Positions 1-10,439 of a DNA stretch of 64,000 bases are shown piece after piece. Numbering within the stretch: the first letter of the stretch is position 1; each line of letters starts with the position of its first letter. Under the pieces are notes generated by a model. That model worked only from the letters and a program-made list of their open reading frames with translations. It did not search any database and was not told where the DNA came from. The stretch lies in assembly GCA_035578175.1 (NCBI GenBank), contig JAQMRL010000003.1:97199969-97263968 (forward strand). The letters run 5' to 3'. A program made the translations under genes and the position numbers. Source of the stretch: Catonia carolina. Its lineage: Eukaryota > Arthropoda > Insecta > Hemiptera > Achilidae.

Positions 1-125
1 ACTCTTTTAAACAATTCAAAAGAATTTTGCCGGCTAAAACGAAGCCGTCCTCCGGACCATTTTAAAGCGACTAGAGAACTTACAAATTAAATTCACGAAG
101 TTCCCCCATTCGGAAACTTCAATAC
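1..125 (+). mobile_element. possible LINE 3' end remnant
   Basis: The segment ending near 120 carries a tract (acgaagttcccccatt) that recurs downstream of the Jockey-like tail at 56869 and, on the minus strand, near 2350. It is probably the decayed 3' untranslated end of a Jockey-like LINE whose body lies outside the window. No protein can be read with confidence, and the assignment rests only on this shared motif. Confidence 0.3.
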
Positions 126-307
126 AAAACAAAATGCAATTATGTTTTCACTTTGTTCTTTGCAGTTTAAATTGTAGTATGTTTTTGTAATACAAAATGT
201 TTTATTCAAACCTAATATTGCATTATTCGAAAACAAAATCAGATTGATTAAAGAAGGAATAAACAGTAAGAATTTGTAAAATAATAAGAAAAAATTTATT
301 AGATTGA

Positions 308-722
308 ATTTGCCGCCGCCAGAAGCTACTCTTCTGCTTAATAAACCCTTGATCAAGATGGAACCTCCGCTCCAAGATTTTAATATACAAAAACCTATTA
401 AGACCAATCTGGACTTACGGTGTTCAGCTCTTTGGAATAGCGGCAGAGAGTAATTTAAAGTCGATCGAGGCCTTTCAGTCAAAATTCTTAAGACTTGCTT
501 CTGGCGCTCCTTTTTATGTAAGCGATAAAACCCTCCACGATGATTTCAAAATTTCTACAGTAAAGGAGCTAACCGCGTCCTTGTATAGTACATTTCACGA
601 AAGACTAGATGACCAACCAAACCAACTAGCCCGTGATCTAGCTACAAGGAACTTCTCAACTGTGCGTCGCTTAAAGCGAAAATGGAGTAGAGACCTCTTC
701 TTCTTCTTCTTCTTCGATGTCT
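308..722 (+). pseudogene. Jockey-like LINE, C-terminal end of ORF2 (5'-truncated)
   Basis: The frame starting at 308 reads the region after the reverse transcriptase of Jockey-clade LINE ORF2. It includes the IYKNLLRPIWTYGVQLFG block, then FQSKFLRL, a YVSDKTLHDD-type block and a basic RRLKRKWSR tail. One in-frame TGA at 350-352 breaks it; downstream it is open to the stop after a (CTT)n run at about 696-715. The element lacks the endonuclease and the RT catalytic core, so it is dead on arrival. A second copy on the minus strand (33909-34069) ends at the same GACCTCTTC-like terminus, which suggests this family primes on a short TTC tail instead of poly(A). Confidence 0.8.
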
Positions 723-924
723 GAATAACGGACAATACCCGAATTTTTGAACGGAGAATGTATCACTGTGTACATCTTCTCCTTAAAGTGAAATTCCCCA
801 CCGCCAATTAAATATCAAATTCGGAAGTTGTGCAACTCAATGTACAGTACCGTAATAAAAATTAAAGACAAAAAAAGATTGAATTTGGTACTATGTTATG
901 TAATATTTACATAAAATTACATCA

Positions 925-1012
925 TTTGGTTTTCTTCGATCATGACACATCAAAGAAAACTCATCAACTCATTATTCTGCTTAAGAATGGATAGTAGGAA
1001 TTTGCTTTAATA
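925..1012 (+). mobile_element. LINE 3' UTR-like repeat
   Basis: The tract around 929-947 (ttttcttcgatcatgaca) followed by an ATTCTGCTTAAGAATGGAT-like stretch recurs at 56886-56950 after a Jockey-like ORF, and on the minus strand at 2215-2375. It is best read as part of a LINE 3' untranslated region. Boundaries are approximate. Confidence 0.4.
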
Positions 1013-1015
1013 CAA

Positions 1016-1986
1016 AAAATAAATAAGATACCTCATAATGTTTTACTGAACATTTTGTTTTAGATTCATTAATAAAACAAACCTGTGAAACAAATACAAT
1101 TTTATGTGCTTTAAACAACAGGGAACGCTTTCCAATCACAAAAAATACCTTTCTTTTAAAAAGAAACAGAACTAAAGTAAATTGTTCGTAAATAATGAAA
1201 TGATATAAACCAAGTACGTAATAGCATTAGTGTCGTTAGTGCAGCCATGTTACAAGTCATTGTTGATGGTTCGTTGATTTAGGAGTTTTTCTGACTACGA
1301 CCAAGACAGATTTCTGTAATTCTATAAGGAAGTTGAAGGCCTCTTTAAATAAAAACATTTCTAGATGGTTAGTCAATGATATCTAGTTATCTACTTTAAA
1401 AAAATATAAATATATATATATTTACTTTTTGTCTCCTCAGATTACTGTAGAATGTAATTTTTACATAAAATTATATCAATGTTGGGAAAAATAAATAAAC
1501 ATACAAACAACACGACAGACTTATTATAGTACCATAATTATGGTACGCTATTCAATAAAATCTGTATATACAGCAATTCAAACACAATACTTATAAACCT
1601 ATAAATTGTGGGAATACTCAAGACAAAAAAAAACATTTATTCCAACATTATATTATTTAAATAAAACAAAATACTAAGTCTGATTTAAGTAGGAATAAAC
1701 AATAAGAATTTGTAAATATTTAAGAAAAAATATTAGTAAATAGAATGTATGGCAGAAATGATACCAAAAAAAGATTTACTTATGTTATTTTACAGTTGTC
1801 AACTTAACCTCCTAAATACTTTTTCCCAAAATATAATTACAAAAATGATATCAATATTACGGCGCAACTGCTGAAACACTTCATCATTACAGTATTTTTT
1901 CAAAAGAGTTTAAATAGTTAGGTTCTTAAATTTCAGAAGATGATTAAATAGATTACAAAATAAAAAACACAAATTTAAATATTCGT
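1016..1986. other. unassigned AT-rich intron
   Basis: There is no coding frame of note and no repeat that I can match elsewhere in the window, apart from a short TA-rich run near 1405-1425. The gene is on the minus strand here, so this lies in the hth intron downstream of the 51-nt exon. Confidence 0.5.
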
Positions 1987-2202
1987 TTTAAATGCTAGAC
2001 AGTGGTTACCGGTGTATTTTGATGGTTGGGGTTCAATTAACCATACTCTCTCAGGAATTGTCGGCCTGAGTCTGTAGAAGACTACACCTCATTTACACGT
2101 CATAAATATCATCCTCATCTCATTGGGTCATGGGATTGCTTATTGTTCTGAATTGAACAGATTGGAACGAACACATAGGCTACAAGGAATTTAAAAAAAA
2201 AA
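1987..2202 (+). mobile_element. SINE A, 5'-truncated copy
   Basis: This matches the 3' body of the complete SINE A at 16744-17074, from the ctagacagtggttaccgg block through ggttcaattaaccatac, aagactacacctcattt and the terminal A-run at about 2192-2202. The tRNA-like head is missing. Internal substitutions show an old copy. Confidence 0.85.
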
Positions 2203-2214
2203 CATTCGTTTTTA

Positions 2215-2375
2215 TTTATATACTAGTATGTGAGAACTGTTAAAACTGAGATGCATATTTAAAAAAAACGAAAACTATAATCTATTTTTATGCAGAATAA
2301 TAAAGTGTTTTTTTTTAAATGACATGACCGAAGAAAACCTCCCCAATGAGGAACTTGTAAATTTATTTCATAAAT
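2215..2375 (-). mobile_element. LINE 3' UTR-like repeat, minus strand
   Basis: Read on the minus strand, this gives acaagttcctcattgggg, then ttttcttcggtcatgtca and a block ending in tctgcataaaaatagatt. This is the same order as the 3' region following the Jockey-like ORF at 56860-56950. It abuts the poly(A) tail of the SINE A copy at 1987-2202. Confidence 0.5.
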
Positions 2376-2910
2376 TCTATTGGAATTTTAAAATAAGTGT
2401 CTTCGTTTCAGTCAGTGAGTGTCGCTTAAATTATCTACAAGTGAGTATAGTGTGTTTGAACTAAATGTGTGTATTTCTTGTTAAATTGTATGAATGTTTA
2501 AATCTCTTAGTAGTATGTTGTTTGTTATGTAAAAAGATAATGTTGCGATTGTTTTAAGTAATTTAGACTAGAACTTTTGGAAGTTTATGTTGGGGTGACT
2601 TCCCGTCTCCCACTATTGGATTCCGTAAATCTAAGTTTTAAAACTGTATTATATAATATTAATTTATTGCTCAATGAAAGAAAGGGTAACGTTTTTCTAC
2701 AATTAGTTCAAATTTTGTGTTTAGCTGTTTCATTTGGCTCTGTATATGTGTTTTAAATTTAAGTATTTGTCAAGATGAATACATACGTATTTAGCGTTGA
2801 ACGTAAAATAAGAGAACTCAAAATTTATTTATATTACTAGTCTCTACATGAATTTAAATTTTTACAAATTACTGTTAAAACTGTACTTATATTATATAAA
2901 TAAAACTTAC
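2376..2910 (-). other. hth: hth intron immediately downstream of the 51-nt exon
   Basis: This is the start of the intron following exon 2911-2961 on the minus strand. The donor reads gtaagttt at 2910-2903. The rest is AT-rich, with no further hth exon; the expected continuation of the HM domain after VDSL is not found in 1-2910 and must lie beyond the window. Confidence 0.7.
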
Positions 2911-2961
2911 CAAGGAATCCACCTCAGGGTCGGCGATATAGTAAGGTTTTTCTTGACGGAT
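2911..2961 (-). CDS. hth: homothorax (MEIS) internal exon, 51 nt
   Basis: This is a 17-codon exon encoding IRQEKPYYIADPEVDSL, part of the HM (MEIS/PKNOX N-terminal) domain. That domain of Homothorax binds the PBC domain of Extradenticle and brings it into the nucleus, where the pair acts with Hox proteins. On the minus strand the exon is preceded by ttgtttcag and followed by gtaagttt, both strong splice sites, and begins and ends in phase 0. It joins the 58893-59034 exon exactly as in MEIS proteins: ...AVFSKQ then IRQEKP. Known MEIS sequences continue with a M(V/I)QAIQVLRFHLLELE segment, which is not in this window. Because the exon is a multiple of three with matching phases, skipping would preserve the frame. 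The family and strand are very secure. Confidence 0.96.
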
Positions 2962-2987
2962 CTGAAACAACAAAATTATAATTAACA

Positions 2988-3017
2988 AAAAAAAAAAAAT
3001 ATATATATATATATATT
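2988..3017. repeat. A-run followed by (AT)n
   Basis: A poly(A) run passes directly into about ten TA units, just upstream (in gene sense) of the acceptor of the 51-nt hth exon. It is a length-variable simple repeat. Confidence 0.9.
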
Positions 3018-3116
3018 AAAATACACTATCATTGGTGCAATGATTCGGAACAAATTTAACTTTTCTTCAAACTTAAAATCTCTCAATAAATTGGTTTGAG
3101 ACTCCACGTGGTGGAC

Positions 3117-3365
3117 ATGGATGAATCTAGAATAGGGTTGGAGACTTATTCTGGTGAATCAAATCGAATCCCCCTTTGTATTACCTCCAGAGTTGTAAAA
3201 CGGAAATTTATTTCCAATACGGTTGACAACCTGATAGTCAAATATGGAAAGGTTTTTTGGGAAAATTCCATCGTCTGGCATTTGGGTACGATTGGCCATC
3301 ACCTAAAAGATAACGAATTAGTAGAAATAGACACCAATAATGGATCAGAGATTTTAGAGATCTAA
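3117..3365 (+). other. unidentified open frame, 82 codons, antisense to hth
   Basis: An ATG at 3117 opens 82 codons ending at TAA 3363-3365; an in-frame stop sits at 3087-3089. Composition is visibly richer in G+C than the surroundings. The frame contains a block reading YGKVFWENSIVWHLGTIG and a run ending DNELVEIDTNNGSEILEI. I do not recognise the family. It lies 155 bp from the 51-nt hth exon on the opposite strand. It could be a remnant of a transposon or retrocopy, or chance. No signal peptide, membrane segment or splice context is evident. Confidence 0.3.
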
Positions 3366-4111
3366 TGAATGAAAGAGTATAGGGCAAAGAGTAATGGTTA
3401 TATAACATAAAATAAACCTCCAAGAATTGTTGTAATGTTTCAGATATCTAAAAAAAAGAACGAAATTACCCAAAATTTTAACTTAAAAGATCTTAATTAT
3501 AAACCTATATTAATCTTATAAACAATAAATGCATGTTTTCCAACATTTGTATAAAAATGGCATTAATTAATAAGTTCCTGATTCATGTAAAAATGGTTAT
3601 ATCAATTAGATACGTTATCCAGAAATTAATACTATAACTCTTGATTGCTTAGAGGCATTATACTGTTTAACATATCAAATTTGAAGTTTTATAAACATTA
3701 TACAAATCTACAAGCTTTTTTATGCACCAGAAATTCAGAGAATACTAACTTCTTCTCTTTTTTCTTTTAATCCATATTTTATATAGCTACATTTTCTCTA
3801 CGTGGAAGCCCTCAAAGTTGTCCGTAATCTATATTCTGCTCGATCCAATATTTTTCTCGTTTCATTTTCATCAGTGGGAATACAACAAAAGTATAAATGA
3901 ATTTCATAAAAATACAAAAAAAACTTGAAGATACACATTTAACATAAAACAAAACGTAGAATTAATTTGAACACAAATAATAATAATAATAATAATAGAA
4001 TTAAATAAGAATTTAAATTGTGTATTCCTTATGATATAAAATAATTATTAGTAATCTACGTCATTTATTATTTATTCAAAAACACACAAAACCGTAAATA
4101 CATTTACAGCA

Positions 4112-4153
<42 letters not shown>

Positions 4154-4609
4154 CCAATAAAATTTAGTGTGAATTAAATTAATTCTGTCGGGAAGTAAAA
4201 ATGAATGAATGAACGACTCGAAAAGAATGAATATAAAGGTCGTAAAAAACTTGTCGCTATTTAGTTAAGCTCATTACACATTAATTCAAACTCATAAAAT
4301 GTTTTATATTAGCATACACAGTACGGTATTTCAAACATTTGTTTTATTCTAATGTTATAAATTGTCAAATTATTTCTTTTATTAAGCTTAAGCAGAATTT
4401 TATTAAAGAGTTTTATTAAATTTAAATAACTGTTTTCCAATTTACAGTTTTATTATCTCAAATTACTAACAGACTAGAGGAATAAATTTTGAACTGACCT
4501 TTCTCAATAACATTCTTCTATCATCTTACACGTTATTTTTATGTATTATCACGTTATGAGTACATGTCATTGGTTTTATTTAATGATATTACCTACATAT
4601 AGTACCATA
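3366..4609. other. AT-rich intron with microsatellites
   Basis: The stretch holds an (AAT)n run at about 3976-4000 and an (AT)n run of about 17 units at about 4117-4152. Nothing else could be assigned. Confidence 0.6.
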
Positions 4610-4690
4610 AGGTGATATAAAATTTAAAAAATACCAACCTAACCGGGAATCGAACCCGTGACCTCTGGCATAGAAGCTACCTATACATGA
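4610..4690 (-). mobile_element. SINE D fragment (tRNA-like head)
   Basis: On the minus strand the box B-type sequence GGGTTCGATTCCCGGTTAGG is followed by TTTTTTAAATT. It matches the 28730-28876 copy of the same family. The 3' part cannot be followed. This is a tRNA-derived SINE remnant, not a tRNA gene: the aminoacyl stem cannot be formed. Confidence 0.6.
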
Positions 4691-4854
4691 AGCCCCTAAA
4701 GAAAATTAAATTTACAAAAATCCTTTTTTTAGGCCTACCTTTGGCTTATGGCGAAAATCATTAGTTAGATTTCTTTATCTACTCTTTAAAACAAATTGAA
4801 TAGCACTATTTTTGTTTCCAAATTTGATTTCTAGACTTCCAGTTTTGGACCACT

Positions 4855-5215
4855 TCCGGTCTACCAGAGTAGGACACCACTCATTAGTAGGACTCCCGCA
4901 GTTAATTACTAAAGTTAGCCTTTTCATAATTTAATCATTAAGACTATTTACTTCATAATAATAGTTAATTACTTATTAATAAGTTAATTAATTTTGTTTT
5001 ATTAAGTTTAATTAAATTTGGAATTTGTTAAGTTAACCCAAGTTTCTGCTCCACCTCCTGCTGAGCTGACGATATGAATTGCTTGGTAAATGTGAAAAAC
5101 TTAGTTCGCGAATCAATGGGTTGGAGTTATGTATTTTAATTTAAATCGATGATAAATTTTGTGTATCGTGTCATTAATAAATGGCATTTTTAGGAGGGAG
5201 TTAAGTGTGTGATTT
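4855..5215 (+). repeat. interspersed repeat G, copy 1
   Basis: This copy shares a collinear series of blocks with 18222-18500: gcagttaattactaaagtt, ttattaagtttaattaaattt, agttaacccaagt, cacctcc.gctgagc and ttagttcgc. It ends near an attaataaa sequence. An AATAAA-bearing end suggests the 3' untranslated region of an unidentified retroelement. No coding potential was seen. Confidence 0.6.
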
Positions 5216-6965
5216 AAAACAAAAAAATGGAGTATTAACAACCGTACGAAGCTATTTTGATTGAAAACGTTGAAGTTTGGGTATGACTACTTAATGTTTA
5301 CATTTTTCTTCCTGGATTTTATGATAGAGCAAAACCTTTTCATTCATTACCTTATATCTTAATCGTTTGTATATAAAAGTTAATTACGAATGTAACCAGA
5401 AAATGTATAATAGGCTAGGATATTCAAGTATCAGGATCATTGCCAATCCCTTCATCATTAAAAAAATTCGAAAATAAAATTATAACGATGAGTTACTTCC
5501 ACACCTTGATCTGGAATCAAAGCGAGAACTTCACCTGTAGATTCAAGCATTTTATAACACCACATAAGCATGCATAGACTTAATATAACATAAATTTATT
5601 AACTTTCTTTTTTCTGGTCAATTAAAAAAAATAATACCTAAAAATATCAACATAATAATTTATGATACAATACATTAATTAATAATGTAGACACAACAGA
5701 AATTTATCATTAATAAAAAATAAAATAAAAATACAACAAAAATCATTAAGATTGCTAAAATTATTTCGATTATAGTGATATTAGTCTTTCACAAAAGGGA
5801 AGGTTTAGAGACGTGAACGAAAGACCATGCGTAGAAGTTAATTAAAAAAAAAAAAAAAATAAATAAACCCAAACATATCAAAGTGCAATTAAGATTTTAT
5901 TCATTTGAAACTAAAAGGAAAGAATACTGAATTATATATATAAGTAACAATAATTACTTGAGTAATTAGAAAGAACTTGAAGTCATTCTTACTATCTAAT
6001 GTTGACTATCGTATAAAAATATGCACTAATTACTGGATAGATAGATAGGTACATACACAGTTAATTATCTATTTATCTATTTATTTACTTTTAAATATAT
6101 GTAACCTATATTATACAGATAGTACATCTAATAAAAATACCACCTCTTAATTGAAAAATAAAATCATGACTCAATCAGATTTATATTCTACCACACATAA
6201 GCTAGGATGAAGAAATAATCAATGCAATCTAAGATACATCGGTATTTCAAAATACAGAATACCCTATACGAAATAAAATATTAACTGATCAATAAAAATG
6301 TATTCATTTATATATAATAAATATTTTAATTATTACTTAGGATAAATAAATAGAATTTACGCAATATCAGAAGTACGATATATTAAATCTAAAAATACTA
6401 TAATTATTAGAAATCCAAGATTTACAGTTATTTGCAACAGTGCTAATTAACCAACCGTTCTTTACATTTACAACAAAAAATTAATTTAAATCTATTTATG
6501 CGTTTGTTAATAAGTTGAAAAATATTACTGTTTCATCAATACATTTAGTAAAGTTGTCTAAAGAAAATATTTTTCCATCTAGTAATTTAAAATGTTTACT
6601 CAATTACCATTAAACTAACTATATTATGAAATTCATTACTTTCAGAGAAAATAACGTTTATTACTGATAATTCTACCTTTACCTGAAAATTAAATGGTTC
6701 TGTTATTAATATATATTTAGACTTAACATGAGACAAGAGACAAAAAAGTTTTTTATACACCTGGGAATTTTTTTGGATTGTACAATAACATTTTATTATC
6801 TACAAATTATTCTTAAATTTTTATTTCTTAACACATTTTTGGTTTTTTCATGTCGTAACAACAGCTTAAATAGCAACACAAATTACTACTTTCGGTTAAG
6901 AGACATTAGGTCGCAACATATAAAAACGTTTTCACATTTAGTCACGGTATCAAACCCGAAACCTT
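5216..6965. other. unassigned AT-rich intron
   Basis: No repeat matches and no credible coding frame. It contains short tetranucleotide runs (gatagata, ctatttatctatttat) near 6035-6090. A ttttcag/gtaaag sequence on the minus strand at 6688-6678 resembles a weak splice-site pair. Confidence 0.5.
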
Positions 6966-7789
6966 TTTACTTTCTCTTGCTTTTATGAATATATAGGAAG
7001 GAAAGTATTGTTTTGAAGTCGATTTTTCGAAATTATTATTTTTCTCCGGATCTACACGTTTTCAGACCCCCTAAACCCAAAAAAAAACATGTTTTTAGCG
7101 ATTAGTCTGAAAGTGTGTTTGTGTGTGTGAACAGAATATCTCACGACTGGAACATCTTACGAACTTGAAATTTGAAATTTAAGTTAGGTGTACTACGAGA
7201 GTCCCCGCCAAAAATATTTTCATCAAAATCGGTCAACCGGAAATAGTATTTTGTTCGTCATTTTTCACTTTTTGGCGGTTTTCTAAAAAAACGGCTCCTA
7301 CTTTTTTTTTAAATCGCCTCATTTACTAAATTTTTTATGAGTACAAGATAGGATCTATCTTATAGATAACTCTACAAGATAGGGTAAGCGCCAAGTCCGC
7401 TGAAATTCTTGGAAAGGCTGTTGTCTCGTCAAAAAATTGTTTTTTATAATTGCGGCTTTAGTATAACATTTTAGCGCGAAAAAGGATATAGTAAAAGTTG
7501 TAGACAATTTAAAAACCTACAACTTTTATTCCAATTATTTTTTTGTGTAACACTCAGTTTAGCGGCAATTAGCGATTTTATGGTTTTGCACGAAAATGTG
7601 TAAAAAATCAATTTTTAAGATTTTAGCCATAGTATGCATTTTACGACAAAAGTGTATAAAATCAAATTTATAGGAAATTAAAAGATCTACAACTTTTATT
7701 TATAAAAGTTTTCTCTCCAGAGCCTAGTTTAGCGTGAAAGGGTGATTTTCCGTATATGTAAGCCAAACTAAGGGTGATTTTCAAAAACA
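6966..7789 (+). repeat. interspersed repeat E, copy 1
   Basis: This is a long repeat beginning at a gaaggaaagta block. A (GT)n-containing tract (gtgtgtttgtgtgtgtgaac) is followed by gaatatctc, a region with ttttcactttttggcggttt, and repeated short modules with tacaacttttat. The same modules occur inverted at 34960-35520, partly at 24625-25400, and at 43855-43920. No open reading frame spans it. It looks like a non-autonomous element with internal reiteration; the family is unknown. Confidence 0.65.
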
Positions 7790-7903
7790 GCATACTTTTC
7801 CACTCAGTGAGGAAAGCATAGGTAAACCACCTGACTCCTTAGTAAATAAAGCCTTTAGAGGTTCAAACCAGCTTTTCGGGTGATGACCTAAACAACAACA
7901 ATT
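7790..7903 (+). mobile_element. SINE B, 3' fragment
   Basis: The 3' third of SINE B: gcatacttttccactcagtgagg, then gaggttcaaaccagc and the terminal gatgacctaaacaacaacaa. It is 5'-truncated within repeat E. Confidence 0.85.
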
Positions 7904-9796
7904 TATCTATTCATTGATTCATGTGAACAGTTTGTAAACTTTTTCCAGTAAATAAAGAAAAGAAGCAAGACCACCTCTCAATAAGACCATTTGTGGTATA
8001 AACATGGTGGTCGCCCAATACAGATTTGCCAGTAATAAGAGGCTATTAAGGTAAGTATATAAGGTAAGTAACTATAAGGTAGCTATACCCTTAAAATATT
8101 TTTTATAAATTACATTTTTGATCTATTATTAAACTACTACAATCCTAATTACATAACCTCTGCAATAAGATTAAAAATAAAAAAATAAAAACAAAACGCG
8201 AGAATCAAAAAGGATATTATTAGTAGCTACACAATATTATTGCTGTCGTTATTATTAACTGTAACAAGAAAGATAATTTCAATTCAAAAGAAATATAACA
8301 TTATAAGTGTTGTTTTAATAATACAGTACCAAAAAAAGTTGAACAAAAAACCGGACAACATCTTTGATGGAAGGAATAATAAGCTAACACCAAGAATACT
8401 GTGCAACGTAAAACAAATAGCATAGAGCCAAGTCTTTAGTAACAGCAAATGAAGTAAAAAAAATCTAACAGATTACAAATTCCAGAAGAGGAAATAATTG
8501 TGCGAGTTAACGGATGAGACGGAGTCAGAGAGAGTCACAGTTGTTTCTCGGTTGTGTCGGTGATCCACAGGTTTAAAACTGTACCGGGTCCGAGAAGAAA
8601 TGAAAAGAGGCTTCGAGAGATGATTCCATCTTTTGTTTGATGCGGACCGGCCACATTCCACGACAAACAACAACAATATCAAGTTATAAATCTGGATATA
8701 TATGTACTTTTCATTTTTCCATTATGAGCGAGATCATTTAGGTAAGAAAATAAAGAAAGAATAGAAGAAATAAACTAAAAAAGAAAGAGGAAACATTTTG
8801 ACGCTTGAAAATGCAAGGCACGTCTTGTTAAAACTCGTACAAGCATGAAATGACTGCTTCTCGTGTAACTAGGCCTCGAAAACTTCACTGCAAAGAAATT
8901 TCTTATCTACTCCGTTCAAACAAACGTTAATCGACTTTCCTCTTTTACATCGACTTGTCTGTCAAACTCGGAGATTTTTTCAGCTAATTTTAACCGATTT
9001 GTAATTTTTTTTACATATTACAAAAGACATTTATTGGAGAACAAATAATATTTCTTGTATACTTATTGTCTTAAGACATTTTAAGGTATGAAAAAGTAAT
9101 TCATCACTGAAAATTAAACGATTACAGTCTCGACTGAAAGCAAAAACATTATATCATTAATTTAAAAGGATCACATCGCTGACCAAATGAATTAAGACAA
9201 CCTTTTAGATTATTATAATAGATATTAAGTCTACTTACGGTACTTTCAAGATAAATTTATTTTGTCACCGAACTAATTGAATTACAATCAAATTTAAATT
9301 TCACCATACTAATTTTATGATTTAACTCAAGTCAGTAAAAATCTTTAGGGGTTTAAAAACTGTAGAATAACAAATAAATAACTTTACATTTAATGAATTA
9401 GTCAACAGATTCAAAAAAAAGACTCGGTAGCTGTTACAAAAACAATTTCTACACAGTCAAAAGGGAGAAAAAATTACGAAGGGTGTTATGGCATTACAAA
9501 AACGTGACGTTTCCTAGAATTCTTGAGGGTGGATGGGTGTGGTATTAGAGAGATGAAAACAGAAATAGACCGTTACAAAAACCAGAGAAACATACCTAAC
9601 TAACTTGGAAGGGAATGGGGAAAGAAAGCATCCTATTTCTCAAAACATTTCTTTAGTTCGTTATATAGATAGTATGAGAAATGGTTAGATTTTGAACGGA
9701 ACAATCTTTTTCAAGAAAGGAATTGGTAGTTTTCTACTCGTATAAAAATTCATAAAAAAACACAACGTTTAAAAGTATATGCAATATTTATTTTAC
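7904..9796. other. unassigned intron
   Basis: No repeat or coding frame could be recognised. The part around 8490-8660 and 8790-8960 is less AT-rich than the neighbourhood and unique within the window, so it is a reasonable place to look for conserved non-coding elements. Confidence 0.4.
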
Positions 9797-9962
9797 TTTA
9801 TTTAAAGTAATATAAACAACTTGGCCATTAGCGACTACGGTGGGATATGTAACTGTGGGATTTACCTTTTGAAAATTTCTAGACCCTGGCCGGAAATCGA
9901 ACGCGGGAGCTCCACGTGGTAGACTAACTAGTGCGCTACCACAACGCTACGGAGGCGACCAT
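9797..9962 (-). mobile_element. SINE C copy, minus strand
   Basis: On the minus strand it reads gtagcgttgtggtagcgcac (box A-like), a box B (GCGTTCGATTTCC), then ccagggtctagaaattttc and a body with accgtagtcgctaatggc. This is the same order as 50568-50745. It is a tRNA-derived SINE, not a gene. Confidence 0.75.
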
Positions 9963-10114
9963 AAACGATTTTCAAAACTTCTGTTGGATTCCCTTCTGTT
10001 TTCAATTATCACAAGATTTACATGGAACGAATATACCAGCATAAAGAGCAAAGCTTTAGATAGTAGAAGCAAATAGCTAAACAAGTCTTCTGTCCCGAAG
10101 ATTAAAATTAAAAT

Positions 10115-10385
10115 TACACCTCATCTGAAAGTACTTCTTTACAAATCCATACTAAAACCAATGTGGATGTACGAATGCCAGATTTATAACACGAGTTTTG
10201 GCTAAACAACATTTTCAACCATAACAACTGTGGATAGCTGTCAAATGCTCCCTTACATATTTCCAATCATACACTATACCCAGATCTTTTAACATTCCTT
10301 ACATATGAAACAATTCAATAAGATAGACTAGCGATTTAAATCAAAATTATAAAAAATTGACAACCAACTATTTCGGGTTCAAAAC
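10115..10385 (+). pseudogene. Jockey-like LINE C-terminal remnant
   Basis: Fragments of the post-RT region can be read: LLYKSILKPMWMYECQ corresponds to the LYK..L.P.W.YG block. Further on, in another frame, there is a degenerate counterpart of the N.PWY.SN..IH.DL.IP block. Stops and frameshifts are frequent. It is an old, non-functional fragment. Confidence 0.6.
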
Positions 10386-10439
10386 AGTTCAAATTGTCGG
10401 CTCCTCAGAAGGCGAAGCAGAGATTGAGATAAATTTTAC

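Noticed and set aside
93..482. 129-codon open frame on the minus strand
   Set aside because: Its second half is antisense to the Jockey-like tail at 308-722 and the rest is low-complexity AT-rich sequence.
5490..5560. Less AT-rich stretch resembling an exon on the minus strand (short MLESTGEVLALIPDQGVEV-like frame)
   Set aside because: No splice sites flank it, it does not fit Homothorax, and it is too short to support.
6728..6988. 86-codon hydrophobic open frame
   Set aside because: AT-rich composition alone yields such frames. No start context, domain or conservation was seen.
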